64,000 nucleotides of DNA, taken from positions 34,455,000 to 34,518,999 of the forward strand of contig OY747710.1 of NCBI GenBank assembly GCA_963556495.2. The letters are read 5' to 3'. Origin of the DNA: Valencia hispanica. Taxonomy: Eukaryota; Chordata; Actinopteri; Cyprinodontiformes; Valenciidae. The notes beneath the pieces were generated by a model that saw nothing but the letters and a program-made list of their open reading frames with translations, made no database searches and was not told the origin of the DNA. The position numbers and the translations under genes are program-made. Within the stretch, counting starts at the first letter, position 1; each line of letters starts with the position of its first letter. Of this stretch, positions 49,597 to 58,956 are shown one piece after another.

Positions 49597-50203
49597 AGGG
49601 GGGGTATTATGCTTCTTCCGGCCACACATATTACCCTTCTATAGCACACTCCAATAAAATTGTCACCTTAACTCTTTTAAAGTCTGTCGTATATCCAAAT
49701 CCACATTAAAGAAATTTACTTCCGTATTGGACGCCTTGATTTTCGCCTGTGCCTCTCTAAGACCCTCCTAGTCTTTCTGACACTCCCCCTTCAGTTCGTC
49801 ACATACCGTGCATTGTCGCAGCATGCATGGAGTCGGAAAAAAAATCCCACAAAAGACGCGCAGCTGCAGCTGGTGTGTTATAATTGCTGCACCTGGGACT
49901 CAGCCGGAGTTGTGAGGGGTGGGGAAGGGCAGGGGAGGGGTAGGGGAGCTCTGCAGGGGCGAGGCTCTCGGCTGAGTACGTAAGGTCGGAGGAGGAGATG
50001 GGTGGAAAAGGTGGGGATAGGTGGGACCAGGCGTTTCAGCAACTCCGAGAACTACCAGCAGAGACCGGCAGAGACTCAAAGATTACTCTAATATGAGTCC
50101 ATGGGTCAGAGCACCACTTCAGGTATGTCTTTAATGAGGAAAAGACTCAGGAGTTCTCAGGATATTAAGCTTCAGAAAGTCAATTTTGCATAATAACCCC
50201 CCT
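49597..50203 (-). mobile_element. TTAA-flanked MITE, copy 2
   Basis: 607 bp, inverted relative to copy 1 at 28884-29470, with ends AGGGGGGGTATTATGC and GCATAATAACCCCCCT. Flanks are TTAC (49593-49596, one base off) and TTAA (50204-50207). It interrupts the LINE coding region, which reads on directly after it. The G-rich part at 49915-49975 corresponds to the C-rich part of copy 1. Confidence 0.92.
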
Positions 50204-50207
50204 TTAA

Positions 50208-50530
50208 TGATCTTGGGCCTTCTTATCTTTCAGTACTGCTTTTACCTTATGCACCCTCGCAGTCTCTACGCTCCTCTGGCAGCCGTCTCCTCGTCATCCC
50301 AAAAGTCAGGACACACACTCAAGCTGAGGCGTCTTTTAAGTATTATGGCCCTCACCTTTGGATCAGGCTGCCAGAGGACCTCAGGGCCACAGAGAATGTT
50401 CATGATTTTAAGAGCAGGCTCAAGACTCACCTTTTTAGCCTAGCTTTTAACTGATTACTATTTATTATTGTCTGTTTAATTGATCTGTATGTTTTAATTG
50501 ATCACATTCCATCAATGTTTTACTATTTAA
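50208..50530 (+). pseudogene. LINE reverse transcriptase relic, C-terminal end
   Basis: Resumes the 49019 LINE: 'SLRSSGSRLLVIPKVRTHT', 'EASFKYYGPHLWIRLPEDL', 'DFKSRLKTHLFSLAFN' and a stop at about 50452. This is the conserved C-terminal end of L2-like RT proteins. The 3'UTR then begins and is interrupted at 50531 by a second TTAA element. Confidence 0.88.
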
Positions 50531-51018
50531 AGGAACAGGGGGCAGGATTTGTAAATAAAATAAACACCCATGTCCAGTTTTTTAATGCTGTTGGGTGATG
50601 AAGCGTTATAAACCAAAAAGAATGAGTCCACCCACGTATCGCTCCATTTTCTTAAGCTGGCTGTGTGCTGCAAAATGTGCTGCAGTTCGGGGCCCGAATT
50701 TCCCGCACTGTCCTACGGATGTGACGTCAATTGACACGGCTTGCGTGTTCTTGACAGCTTTTAAAGAGGAAGAAAAATGGTCGCAGACCTCCATTGATTA
50801 AATTGTGAGAATGGATTATTCTCTTCTGCAACTGGGAAACGACCAAGGACGACTCAGCCAACTAAAAAGTGGCACTAGGAAAAAGAAGTATGTCACTGTG
50901 AAGAGGTAGGTGTTTTTGTGAAGCGTTTGTGCGCGCTCCTGTGCGGCTGGCTGCAGTTACTTGCAGCGCCGTCGGCGTCACTCGTGAGTTTTTTTTCTTC
51001 ATTCTGCCCCATGCTCCT
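50531..51018. mobile_element. TTAA-flanked MITE, second family
   Basis: 488 bp with inverted ends AGGAACAGGGGGCAGGAT and ATTCTGCCCCATGCTCCT (about 80% paired), flanked by TTAA at 50527-50530 and 51019-51022. Ends share AGG... and the TTAA target with the 28884/49597 family but the interior differs. Non-autonomous. It sits in the 3'UTR of the LINE. Confidence 0.88.
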
Positions 51019-51022
51019 TTAA

Positions 51023-51360
51023 TCTTATCACATTTATCCCAGTTATTTTTTATCTTAACCTGTTATTTTAATCTTCCTTCCAGTGTTTCCTCTGTGGGAG
51101 CCCTATGCCTCGGGAGCGGTGGTCCGCTGTGGCTGCCTGGGTGCTCTCCAGGTAGTGCTTGAGTGGAGGTGGGGGTCTTGGCCTTGCCACCACTGGGTGC
51201 CCTGTGTCGGTGCCATGGCTGCTGCTGTTGATGTGCTGCTGCCAGTGCAGATGGCTCCTCTGATGGCGTTTCCTTACCTGGCTCATCTGTACTCTGCCCT
51301 AGTGTATGTGCATGAGGGTTGGGTTGGGGGTGTTGTGCTACAGATAGGTAGGATTTGGCT
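51023..51360 (+). mobile_element. LINE G-rich 3'UTR, continued
   Basis: Continues the LINE after the MITE: a short T-rich stretch, then about 270 bp of G/T-rich DNA ('gagcggtggtccgctgtggc', 'gagtggaggtgggggtcttg'). This direct link between an RT end and a G-rich tail is the reason I read the similar blocks at 6120-6600 and 17707-19472 as LINE 3'UTRs. The exact 3' end is uncertain. Confidence 0.6.
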
Positions 51361-51466
51361 ATGAATAATTATGAATAATTGCTTAGGGCAATTATTCATA
51401 AGATTAATAATTTTATGTAAAAATTACCAAGTTTAGGGGCACCACCTGGTGGATTCCAGGAATATA
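51361..51466. other. Unidentified DNA left of Tc1
   Basis: A/T-rich DNA with 'gaataattatgaataattg' repetition and 'gcaccacctggtgg', a near-palindrome. It is the left flank of the Tc1 insertion and is continuous with 53074 onward. Confidence 0.4.
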
Positions 51467-53071
51467 CAGTGGCTTGCAAAAGTATTCGGCCCCCTTGAAC
51501 TTTTCCACATTTTGTAACATTACAGCCACAAACATGAATCAATTTTATTGGAATTCCAGGTGAAAGACCAAAACAAAGTGGTGTTCACGTGAGAAGTGGA
51601 ACGAAAATCAGACATGATTCCAAACATTCTTTACTAATAAATAAGTGAAAAGTGGGGTGTGCGTAATTATTCAGCCCCTTTTGGTCTGAGTGCAGTCAGT
51701 TGCCCAAAGACATTGCTTGATGAGTGCTAATGACTAAATAGAGTGCGCCTGTGTGTAATCTAATGTCAGTACAAATACAGCTGCCCTGTGACGGCCTCAA
51801 AGGTTGTCTAAGAGAATGTTGGGAGCAACAACACCATGAAGTCCAAAGAACACACCCGACAGGTCAGGGATAAAGTTATTAGAAATTTAAAGCAGGCTTA
51901 GGCTACAAAAAGATTTCCCAAGCCTTGAACATCCCACGGAGCGCTGTTCAAGTGATCATTCAGAAATGGAAGGAGTATGGCACAACTGTAAACCTACCAA
52001 GACAAGGCCGTCCACCTAAACTCACAGGCCGAACAAGAAGAGCGCTGATCAGAAATGCAGCCAAGAGGCCCATGGTGACTCTGGACGAGCTGCAGAGATC
52101 TACAGCTCAGGTGGGGGAATCTGTCCATAGGACAACTATTAGTCGTGCACTGCACAAAGTTGGCCTTTATGGAAGAGTGGCAAGAAGAAAGCCATTGTTA
52201 AAAGAAAACCATAAGAAGTCCCGTTTGCAGTTTGCCACAAGCCATGTGGGGGACACAGCAAACATGTGGAAGAAGGTGCTCTGGTCAGATGAGACCAAAA
52301 TGGAACTTTTTGGCCAAAATGCAAAACGCTATGTGTGGCGGAAAACTAACACTGCACATCACTCTGAACACACCATCCCCACTGTCAAATATGGTGGTGG
52401 CAGCATCATGCTCTGGGGGTGCTTCTCTTCAGCAGGGACAGGGAAGCTGGTCAGAGTTGACGGGAAGATGGATGGAGCCAAATACAGGGCAATCTTGGAA
52501 GAAAACCTCTTGGAGTCTGCAAAAGACTTGAGACTGGGGCGGAGGTTCACCTTCCAGCAGGACAACGACCCTAAACATAAAGCCAGGGCAACAATGGAAT
52601 GGTTTAAAACAAAACATATCCATGTGTTAGAATGGCCCGGTCAAAGTCCAGATCTAAATCCAATCGAGAATCTGTGGCAAGATCTGAAAACTACTGTTCA
52701 CAAACGCTGTCCATCTAATCTGACTGAGCTGGAGCTGTTTTCCAAAGAAGAATGGGCCAAGAATTTCAGTCTCTAGATGTGCAAAGCTGGTAGAGACATA
52801 CCCTAAAAGACTGGCAACTGTAATTGCAGCAAAAGGTGGTTCTGCAAAGTATTGACTCAGGGGGCTGAATAATTACGCACACCCCACTTTTCACTTATTT
52901 ATTGTAAAAAATGTTTGGAATCATGTATGATTTTCATTCCACTTCTCATGTGTACACCACTTTGTATTGGTCTTTCACGTGGAATTCCAATAAAATTGAT
53001 TCATGTTTGTGGCTGTAATGTGACAAAATGTGGAAAAGTTCAAAGGGGCCGAATACTTTTGCAAGCCACTG
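51467..53071 (+). mobile_element. Nearly complete Tc1 transposon
   Basis: 1605 bp flanked by TA (51465-51466 and 53072-53073). Long inverted repeats of about 210 bp start CAGTGGCTTGCAAAAGTATT and include an inner copy 'gtgcgtaattattcagcccc' whose inverse lies at 52862-52881. It carries one transposase gene with two frameshifts. Decayed copies of the same subfamily are at 54480-54930 (minus) and 56901-58954 (plus), so this is the youngest of the three. Confidence 0.95.
51836..52859 (+). pseudogene. Tc1 transposase with two frameshifts
   Basis: The natural start is ATG 51836 ('MKSKEHTRQVRDKVI'). A one-base deletion near 51880 shifts the frame; the main frame runs 51925-52776 (283 codons from an internal Met). 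It holds the second half of the DNA-binding domain with 'GRPPKL' (28-33) and the DDE catalytic residues: Asp122 in 'LWSDETK', Asp213 in 'FQQDNDPKH' and Glu248 in 'PDLNPIENLW', spaced as DD34E. A one-base insertion near 52758 ends the frame early; the usual C-terminus, ending near 'KGGSAKY' at 52859, is still readable in another frame. The enzyme would cut and rejoin at TA. Only these two changes separate it from an intact gene. Confidence 0.93.
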
Positions 53072-53073
53072 TA

Positions 53074-54339
53074 TATAGCCAAATTGTTCAGTCTCAGTTT
53101 ATGTTTATGATTACATGCCTGATAAGGCTGAGATAATTAAACAATAGATGAAGGAATAAATTCTTGGCAGTCTTTGAACAGCAAGTTACTACACATGTAG
53201 ATGAAATAACAACGGTTTTCCAAAATTCATGAGTCTATTACAAAAAGAATTCAACTTTCAGTTAACATGCTTTAATCAACAAACTCACTAAGCTAGTAAA
53301 ACACAACTAAACCACTAAGAAAGAATAATTACAATAAAACTAACACCCAAAAGTAAAACCATAAAAGTGATAAATATTCACAGAAATTGAAACAATAACC
53401 AATAAATTGATAATGACGTCACAGTTCAGAATGAATATGTTTGCTTAAAGACCAAGGCTTGTATTGAAGAGTTTTGGGAATGAAGCTATATTAGTTTTAA
53501 CTAATTGTGGTTAGTTTAAGACTAACCAGCACCTTCTGGTTTTTTTTCGAACCACCAATTCACAATGCAAAGCAAATGTGAACAAAAACATTATTTGGAA
53601 GAAGTAATGTTTCACTAAACCATTTACTGAATTAGAAATCAATAACTTCATGGAGAATTGATTCTATTTTATGGATCGATCACCGCAGTGACTGATCTAA
53701 TTTAATATTTAGACTTTATGTTGATGTTAACGGCCGTACCAATTATGTCGATCTAATTTAGTATTTTGACTTACCAAGAAGGCGGTTTCAAAAATGGCTT
53801 AAAAGATTAGTTTTAGTGTTTAAACTATCTGTTTTAAAGCCAATCTCTATTTTGAATACCATTAATGGCAATCTTTGTTGTTCATGAATAAAGAGCAGTT
53901 CGCTAGAGCATGTGGCCTACAGCTAACTCATGTGGAGCTGCTTAAAGTCGCTCTGGTTCATTTACTAAACACCAAACAAAGAAAAACTGTCAGATTGAGT
54001 AACTCAGGTTGCAGGATATAAAACGACCTTCCATCGGAAACCTCGAAAATCACTGTTTAAACCTTCAGGCCGACTGGCCTGTTTGCACCCAAACAATAAA
54101 TTAAATTTTACACAAAGTAACAAATCCCAGTGAAAATAAACAACCCTTAAATCTTGTTCATTCTAAACTAATCTCGCCTCTGCCCAGACAGACCTTATTG
54201 CTCCGTGGATGATGGGGTTTCAAGAGAGCATTCGTCCCAGGCTTTGTCGCGTTGGGGTAATGCTCCAGTCTGGGCGCAGTTCTGCGGCATTCAGTAGCTT
54301 GTTAGCGGTCCCCTCCACACGGCAGCGTCTGTAACTCAG
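53074..54339. other. Unidentified repeat-like DNA
   Basis: About 1.27 kb without a frame longer than 75 codons. It continues the 51361-51466 flank. It has local repetition ('gactgatctaatttaatatt' and 'tcgatctaatttagtatttt') and a more G/C-rich right end near 54180-54340. It could be a non-coding retroelement part such as an LTR, but no TG...CA ends with duplication were found. Confidence 0.3.
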
Positions 54340-54359
54340 AGTTTCTTCAGGTAAATAAA

Positions 54360-54388
<29 letters not shown>
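54340..54388 (+). mobile_element. LINE tail with (GATT)n
   Basis: Text 'ggtaaataaagattgatt' leads into (GATT)n to 54388, like the LINE tail at 58330-58577. Upstream LINE sequence is not recognisable. Confidence 0.5.
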
Positions 54389-54390
<2 letters not shown>

Positions 54391-54479
54391 AAATCTGAAA
54401 AGTGTGGCAGTTGCAGCTGCAAATCTTTTGAGGTATGGCCCTATAAGATCTGTACAGACTAAAATTGTTGCTAATTCTG
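54389..54479. other. Linker between repeats
   Basis: Short A/T-rich piece; 'aaatctgaaaagtgtggcag' resembles the inner inverted repeat of the Tc1 copies, so it may belong to the relic that follows. Confidence 0.35.
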
Positions 54480-54930
54480 CTTTGCAAAATAGCTCAATCT
54501 CAGTCAGACTGATGGAAAGGTTCTGTCAACACCCATATTTAAGTTTTGCTACAGATTTTCAAATTAAGGCATAGAATATGACTGGGTCCTTCTAACACAT
54601 GATTCTGCTTTGATATAAACCTATTGTTGCCAAGGTGCACCTTCACCCTAGTATTAAGTCATTTATAGCCTCCAACAGCTTTTCTTGCAGTAATACCCTC
54701 CATTTAGCTCCATCAATCTTCCCATTAACTCTGACCAGCTTTCCTGATCCTGTGGAAGAAAAGCACCACCATCATGTTTTGAGGGATGGTGTGTTCAGGT
54801 TTATGTGATGTGCTCCATGGTCTTGGGCTTCATGATGCTGTTTGTTCAGACACCAAGGCACTTTCTTCAACTTCTCTTTACATCCCAGTAATTCACTGGA
54901 GGTGCTTAGGATTTCTTTAACAGTCCTCAG
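54480..54930 (-). pseudogene. Tc1 transposase relic
   Basis: Reverse-complement match to the 51467-53071 transposon: 'gactgggtccttctaacaca', 'gtgcaccttcaccctagtat', 'cctccatttagctccatcaa', 'aactctgaccagctttcc' and 'gggatggtgtgttcaggt' follow the coding order backwards from the DDE region. Part of the middle is deleted near 54820, joining to text from the N-terminal end ('ttcatgatgctgtttgtt'). Ends missing. Confidence 0.75.
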
Positions 54931-55105
54931 AACAGATGTGTAGTCCTAACTACCCCAAATATGTGCTGCCAACTTACCCCCCCCCCCCATTATCTTTCCT
55001 TGTGTCCTTCTGAAAGAAGGAAAGAAGACCTCTTTCAAAAGCAGAACTGAGCTGTCAGAGATCATAAAACTTTAAAGGTGCATGTCATTAGGTTATTAGG
55101 ACTCA
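54931..55105. other. Linker with C-run
   Basis: Short stretch with a run of about 14 C near 54978 and 'gaaagaaggaaagaag'. No feature recognised. Confidence 0.4.
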
Positions 55106-55678
55106 GACTCAGACCTAAACTTTGAAAAACACATCAAGGCAATCACAAAATCTGCCTACTGTCACCTTAACAATATCTCAAGGATAAAAGATCTGATGTC
55201 TCAGCAGGACCTGGAAAAACTAGTCCATGCATTCATCTTTAGTCGGCTTGATTATTGTAACAGCGTCTTTACAGGTCTACCTAAAAAATCAATTAGGAAA
55301 CTGCAGCTCATCCAGAGCTCTGCTGCTCGAGTTCTCACTAAAACCAAAAAAGTGGACCACATCAGTGCAGCTCTTAGGTCTTTACACTGGCTGCCTGTCT
55401 GTCAGAGGATAGACTTCAAAGTTCTGCTGCTGGTCTATAAAGCTCAGAATGGTTTAGGACCAAAATACATCTGTGATCTCCTGACCCAGTATGAACCTAC
55501 TCGACCCCTCAGGTCATCTGGATCCGCTCTTTTATCAGTTCCCAGAGTCAGAACCAGACATGGAGAAGCTGCGTTCAGCTTCTATGCTCCACATGTCTGG
55601 AACAAACTCCCAGAAAGCCTCAGATCAGCTGAAACACTCAGTTTATTTAAATCCAGGTTCTCAGCTGCTTTTGATTAG
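55106..55678 (+). pseudogene. LINE RT C-terminal fragment
   Basis: An open frame of about 190 codons (from 55196, 160 codons after the first Met; upstream text from 55106 is in frame). It reads 'FEKHIKAITKSAYCHLNNI', 'FSRLDYCNSVFTGLPKK', 'IQSSAARVLTKTKK', 'LHWLPVCQRIDFKVLLL', 'HVWNKLPESLRSAETL'. This is the C-terminal domain of an L2/Rex1-like reverse transcriptase, without the catalytic core, hence a 5'-truncated insertion. The frame is intact, so the copy is rather young. Confidence 0.9.
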
Positions 55679-55862
55679 ATTTTGATTCTAAGTTTTAAAT
55701 CTGCATGGCTTCTTTCAAGATTTTTTTTTTTTATCATGGTTTTTATCCCTGTACTTTTGCTTTTTCTGCACCCCGCTGTAATGCTTTTGATGTTTTATGT
55801 AAAGCACTTTGAATTGTCTTGTAACATGAATTGTACTAAACAAATAAACTTGCCTTGCCTTG
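55679..55862 (+). mobile_element. LINE 3'UTR and tail
   Basis: Follows the RT stop. Contains 'gtaaagcactttgaattgtc' and ends in repeated 'cttgccttgcc', a common tail for this LINE family and the match for the minus-strand fragment at 14186-14470. Confidence 0.85.
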
Positions 55863-56898
55863 CCTATTACAAGCTTCTCCATTAAATGTATTAAATACAT
55901 TACCATACAAGCTAAAAAAGAGAGCTCCAGTTTCCAAAAAACAAGATTTAAAAACCCACTCATGTCTTGCCCTCAGCAATTAACACAACAAACTCTAAAT
56001 TAAAAGAGTTCAAGGCCAAACAAGTAAAACATGTTTTTTTCAGAAATTAAACTTAGAAAGCTGTTATAAATTCATACTTTTAGCTTTTTATTTAGTTTTA
56101 TTTCACTGAACTTATTTTGCTGCAGCATTGACATGAATTTTAGTCACATCTTTTGAATTGCAAAACATAACTTATATTGTTTTGTGTTAGGATTTCAGAA
56201 AACAGTGTGCTTCCACAAGCTATGGGACTCTTTCATAATAATGATTAAAAAAATAAAAAAATAAACTTTTGAAAAATTAAACACAGGCAAAAAATGATCC
56301 GCGGTCAAAAGGTTAGGCTTTTGATCCACACAGAGAGATGCTTTGAGGAGAAAAAAATATATATTGCTAAATGAATACATATTTGCATTCAGCCTTACCT
56401 TTTTGCCGAGCACACACCCTTTGAAGTCTTGTTTGTTCGGAAACACTCCCATCTCTTTGAGTCCAGGAAATTCCCCTCCGTACTATTGCCCAGATTAGAG
56501 GTAGTAATCCAAACTAACCCCAGAAATTCAAAGAACAGACTATGAACTAATATTTGAGCTCATGTCTCACAAGTGAGCCTATTGTTAGTTTGTGACTCAT
56601 AAAGCATTGGCTGTCATCGTGGATCTGCTTATGATAGATTGAGCGATTTAAGTATAACTGCTGATCTTTTACAAACAATACAAACACTCCTTGATAGAAT
56701 TCTCATGTAATGCTCGAGATGACTGTGGCTGTGTGTGCTGGCTAACTGTGATGTGTAAAAATATGGTTTGATATTTGTGCTTTTATCTCTATAATAACAA
56801 ATGAACATTTTTAATTAGTGTATGGTCACATTGATCATCCTGAACGTCCTTCAGATGTATGCATCTGAAACAGCGGTGGCCTGGGTTTTATTTGAAGA
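55863..56898. other. No recognisable feature
   Basis: A/T-rich DNA between a LINE and a Tc1 relic. The 85-codon minus-strand frame at 56195-56452 has no domain. Confidence 0.45.
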
Positions 56899-57580
56899 TA
56901 CAGTAACTTGCAAAAATATTCATCTGCTTTGACATTTCATTTTGTCATGTTACAACCAGTAACTTCAATGTGCCTTATCAGAATTTTATGAGACAGAACA
57001 AAACAGGATAGTGCATAATTGATGTAAAAGGAAAGAAAAACACATGAAAAGGGTGAACAATTATTTTCCTTTAGATGTAAAAATCTGAAAAGTGAGGTGT
57101 GCATTTATTGACAACCCCTTTTACTCTCATACTTTAAAAAAATAATGTAGTGCAACCATTAAACAGAGTCCATTTGTGTGTAGCTTGTCTACAGTATTAT
57201 TTCAGCTATTCTTTGAAGGTCTCAAAAGAAACAGCATCATAAAGATGTGGAAAAGTTCAAAAAAGGGTTAGGTTATAAAACATTATTGTAAGCTCTAAAA
57301 ATCGCAACAGGTATTGTTCAATCCATCATCTGCCATTGTAAAGAGTATGGCATAGCAATAAATTACAGAGAAATGGCCATCCACCTCAGCTGACTGGCTG
57401 AGTAAGGAGAGCATTAATCAGCCAAAAGCCCAAGATTAGCTCCAGAGTAGCAGCGGAGAATCACAGCTAACATGGAAGAATCTGTTGACAGGAGAACTAT
57501 TAGTGATGAACAACAACTTTAATTAAAAGAAAGTCATAAGAAGTCTTGTTTTCAATGTGGAACAAGCAAAGCACTGTAAG

Positions 57581-58273
57581 TGTTGGGTCCAGCAACTGGA
57601 GGAACAAAATGTATACAGTATACATATTTAATTTGTTGTTAAACTTAGCTGCTAAGTCTGGATGTGAAATCATCACGCCTGCAGACCATTAGACAATTGT
57701 AAGCCTATGTCCATTTTAAGCAGCCATTTTAGTAGTTCATCACTCCATTCAAACAGTCACTGTGAGTTAGAACAACATTAAGGATCAATTGTTCAAAACG
57801 TCATTCATTTCTAATTCAACAAATTATTTTGAAAATATTATTTAACAAAAAATATTATTATTATTCTTTTGCTTTGTATTGTGAACTGGTTGTTTGAAAA
57901 GCTGAAAACCTTTTTCTTTGTTAGCTTTCAGAGCTAATTTGGCTTCATTTTAAATTTCTCAGTTCAAGTATTTTGTTCATAAATTTGTATATTTTTGAGA
58001 GAAGTTGTTTGTGTTTATTCTACATAGGTATGTAGGACTTGCTGTTTGAAAACGCTAGTGGGTGAATTCCCTTCTTCATCTATCTTGTTCTATAATGCCA
58101 TACCTCACCAGGCCAGTATTCATAAAACGATGACTGACAGAGACCGATAACTGTTTGGCTTTTAATTCCTGATAATCAGATGGTGCCCCGACTTGGTAAG
58201 TTTGAACAAAATTCACAACTTTGTTAATATAATACAATGTTTATAGCCAAACCATACCTATTGTTGCACAACA
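57581..58273. mobile_element. Solo LTR with TAAG duplication
   Basis: 693 bp that starts TGTTG and ends CAACA and is flanked by TAAG on both sides (57577-57580 and 58274-58277). It interrupts the Tc1 relic, whose text runs up to 'caagcaaagcactg' and resumes with 'ggagaaagcaaacag'. TG...CA ends with a 4-5 bp duplication are the mark of a long terminal repeat left by recombination. No internal retrovirus-like genes are nearby, so the family (Gypsy or endogenous retrovirus) is unknown. Confidence 0.65.
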
Positions 58274-58329
58274 TAAGGGAGAAAGCAAACAGTAGAAGAA
58301 GGTTCTCAAGTCAGATGAGGTTAAAGTCC

Positions 58330-58512
58330 TTTTTCACTGTTGCTTTTAACTGTGTGTGTGCATGGGAGTTGGGTTGGAGGGAGGGGGTATAACTGTGATG
58401 ATGCTTTTAAATCTGTGGGGGAGGGATGGGAATGTAGTTTTATGTGGGGTCATTTTAATCTGTAAAGCACCTTGTGATGCAATTTTGTATGAAAAGCTCT
58501 TTATAAATAAAG

Positions 58513-58575
<63 letters not shown>

Positions 58576-58577
58576 AA
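58330..58577 (+). mobile_element. LINE 3' end with (GATT)n tail
   Basis: Text 'gtaaagcaccttgtgatgca' and 'tataaataaagttttgattg' with a (GATT)n tail of about 60 bp to 58577; the upstream 100 bp is G/T-rich. A 5'-truncated LINE copy inside the Tc1 relic. Confidence 0.75.
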
Positions 58578-58956
58578 AGTTACATTTATTGATCTACATG
58601 GAAAACATTATGTGTAAGAGAAAACTGAAAATCCCCCTGAGCACATTATTTCAAAGGTGACATATGTTGTTGGTAGTATCATGTTATGGGGATGTGTTAC
58701 ATCAAGGAAGAAAAGAAATCAAGTTAGGGTTGATCAGAAGATGGGACAGAGATACAAGATACAAGCTAATCCTGAAAGAAAACCCTGCTGTGGACTGCAA
58801 AAGACTTGAACCAATTACAAAGGTTCAGCTATACCCTAATTTGTGTTAAGCCATCACAAAATAATCCTCATAAAATACATGAAAGTTTGACTTTGTAAAG
58901 TGACCATATGTGAAAAAGAATTCCAAGATATATTAATACTTTTTCAAGCCACTGTA

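Larger units (their letters stand above)
56901..58954 (+). mobile_element. Decayed Tc1 transposon with two insertions
   Basis: Starts CAGTAACTTGCAAAAATATT after TA (56899-56900) and ends 'ttttcaagccactg' before TA (58955-58956). Between lie decayed transposase parts: 'aagtcataagaagtcttgtt' and 'ggtagtatcatgttatgggg' correspond to the intact copy at 51467. It is split by a solo LTR (57581-58273) and by a LINE tail (58330-58577). No frame remains. The coding text after 58850 is lost. Confidence 0.8.

Noticed and set aside
50186..50443. 85-codon frame starting in the MITE and running into the LINE
   Set aside because: It is out of frame with the conserved RT C-terminal text, which reads in another frame to a stop at about 50452.
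52139..52623. Minus-strand and alternative-frame ORFs over the Tc1
   Set aside because: Shadows of the transposase frame, which has clear DDE motifs.
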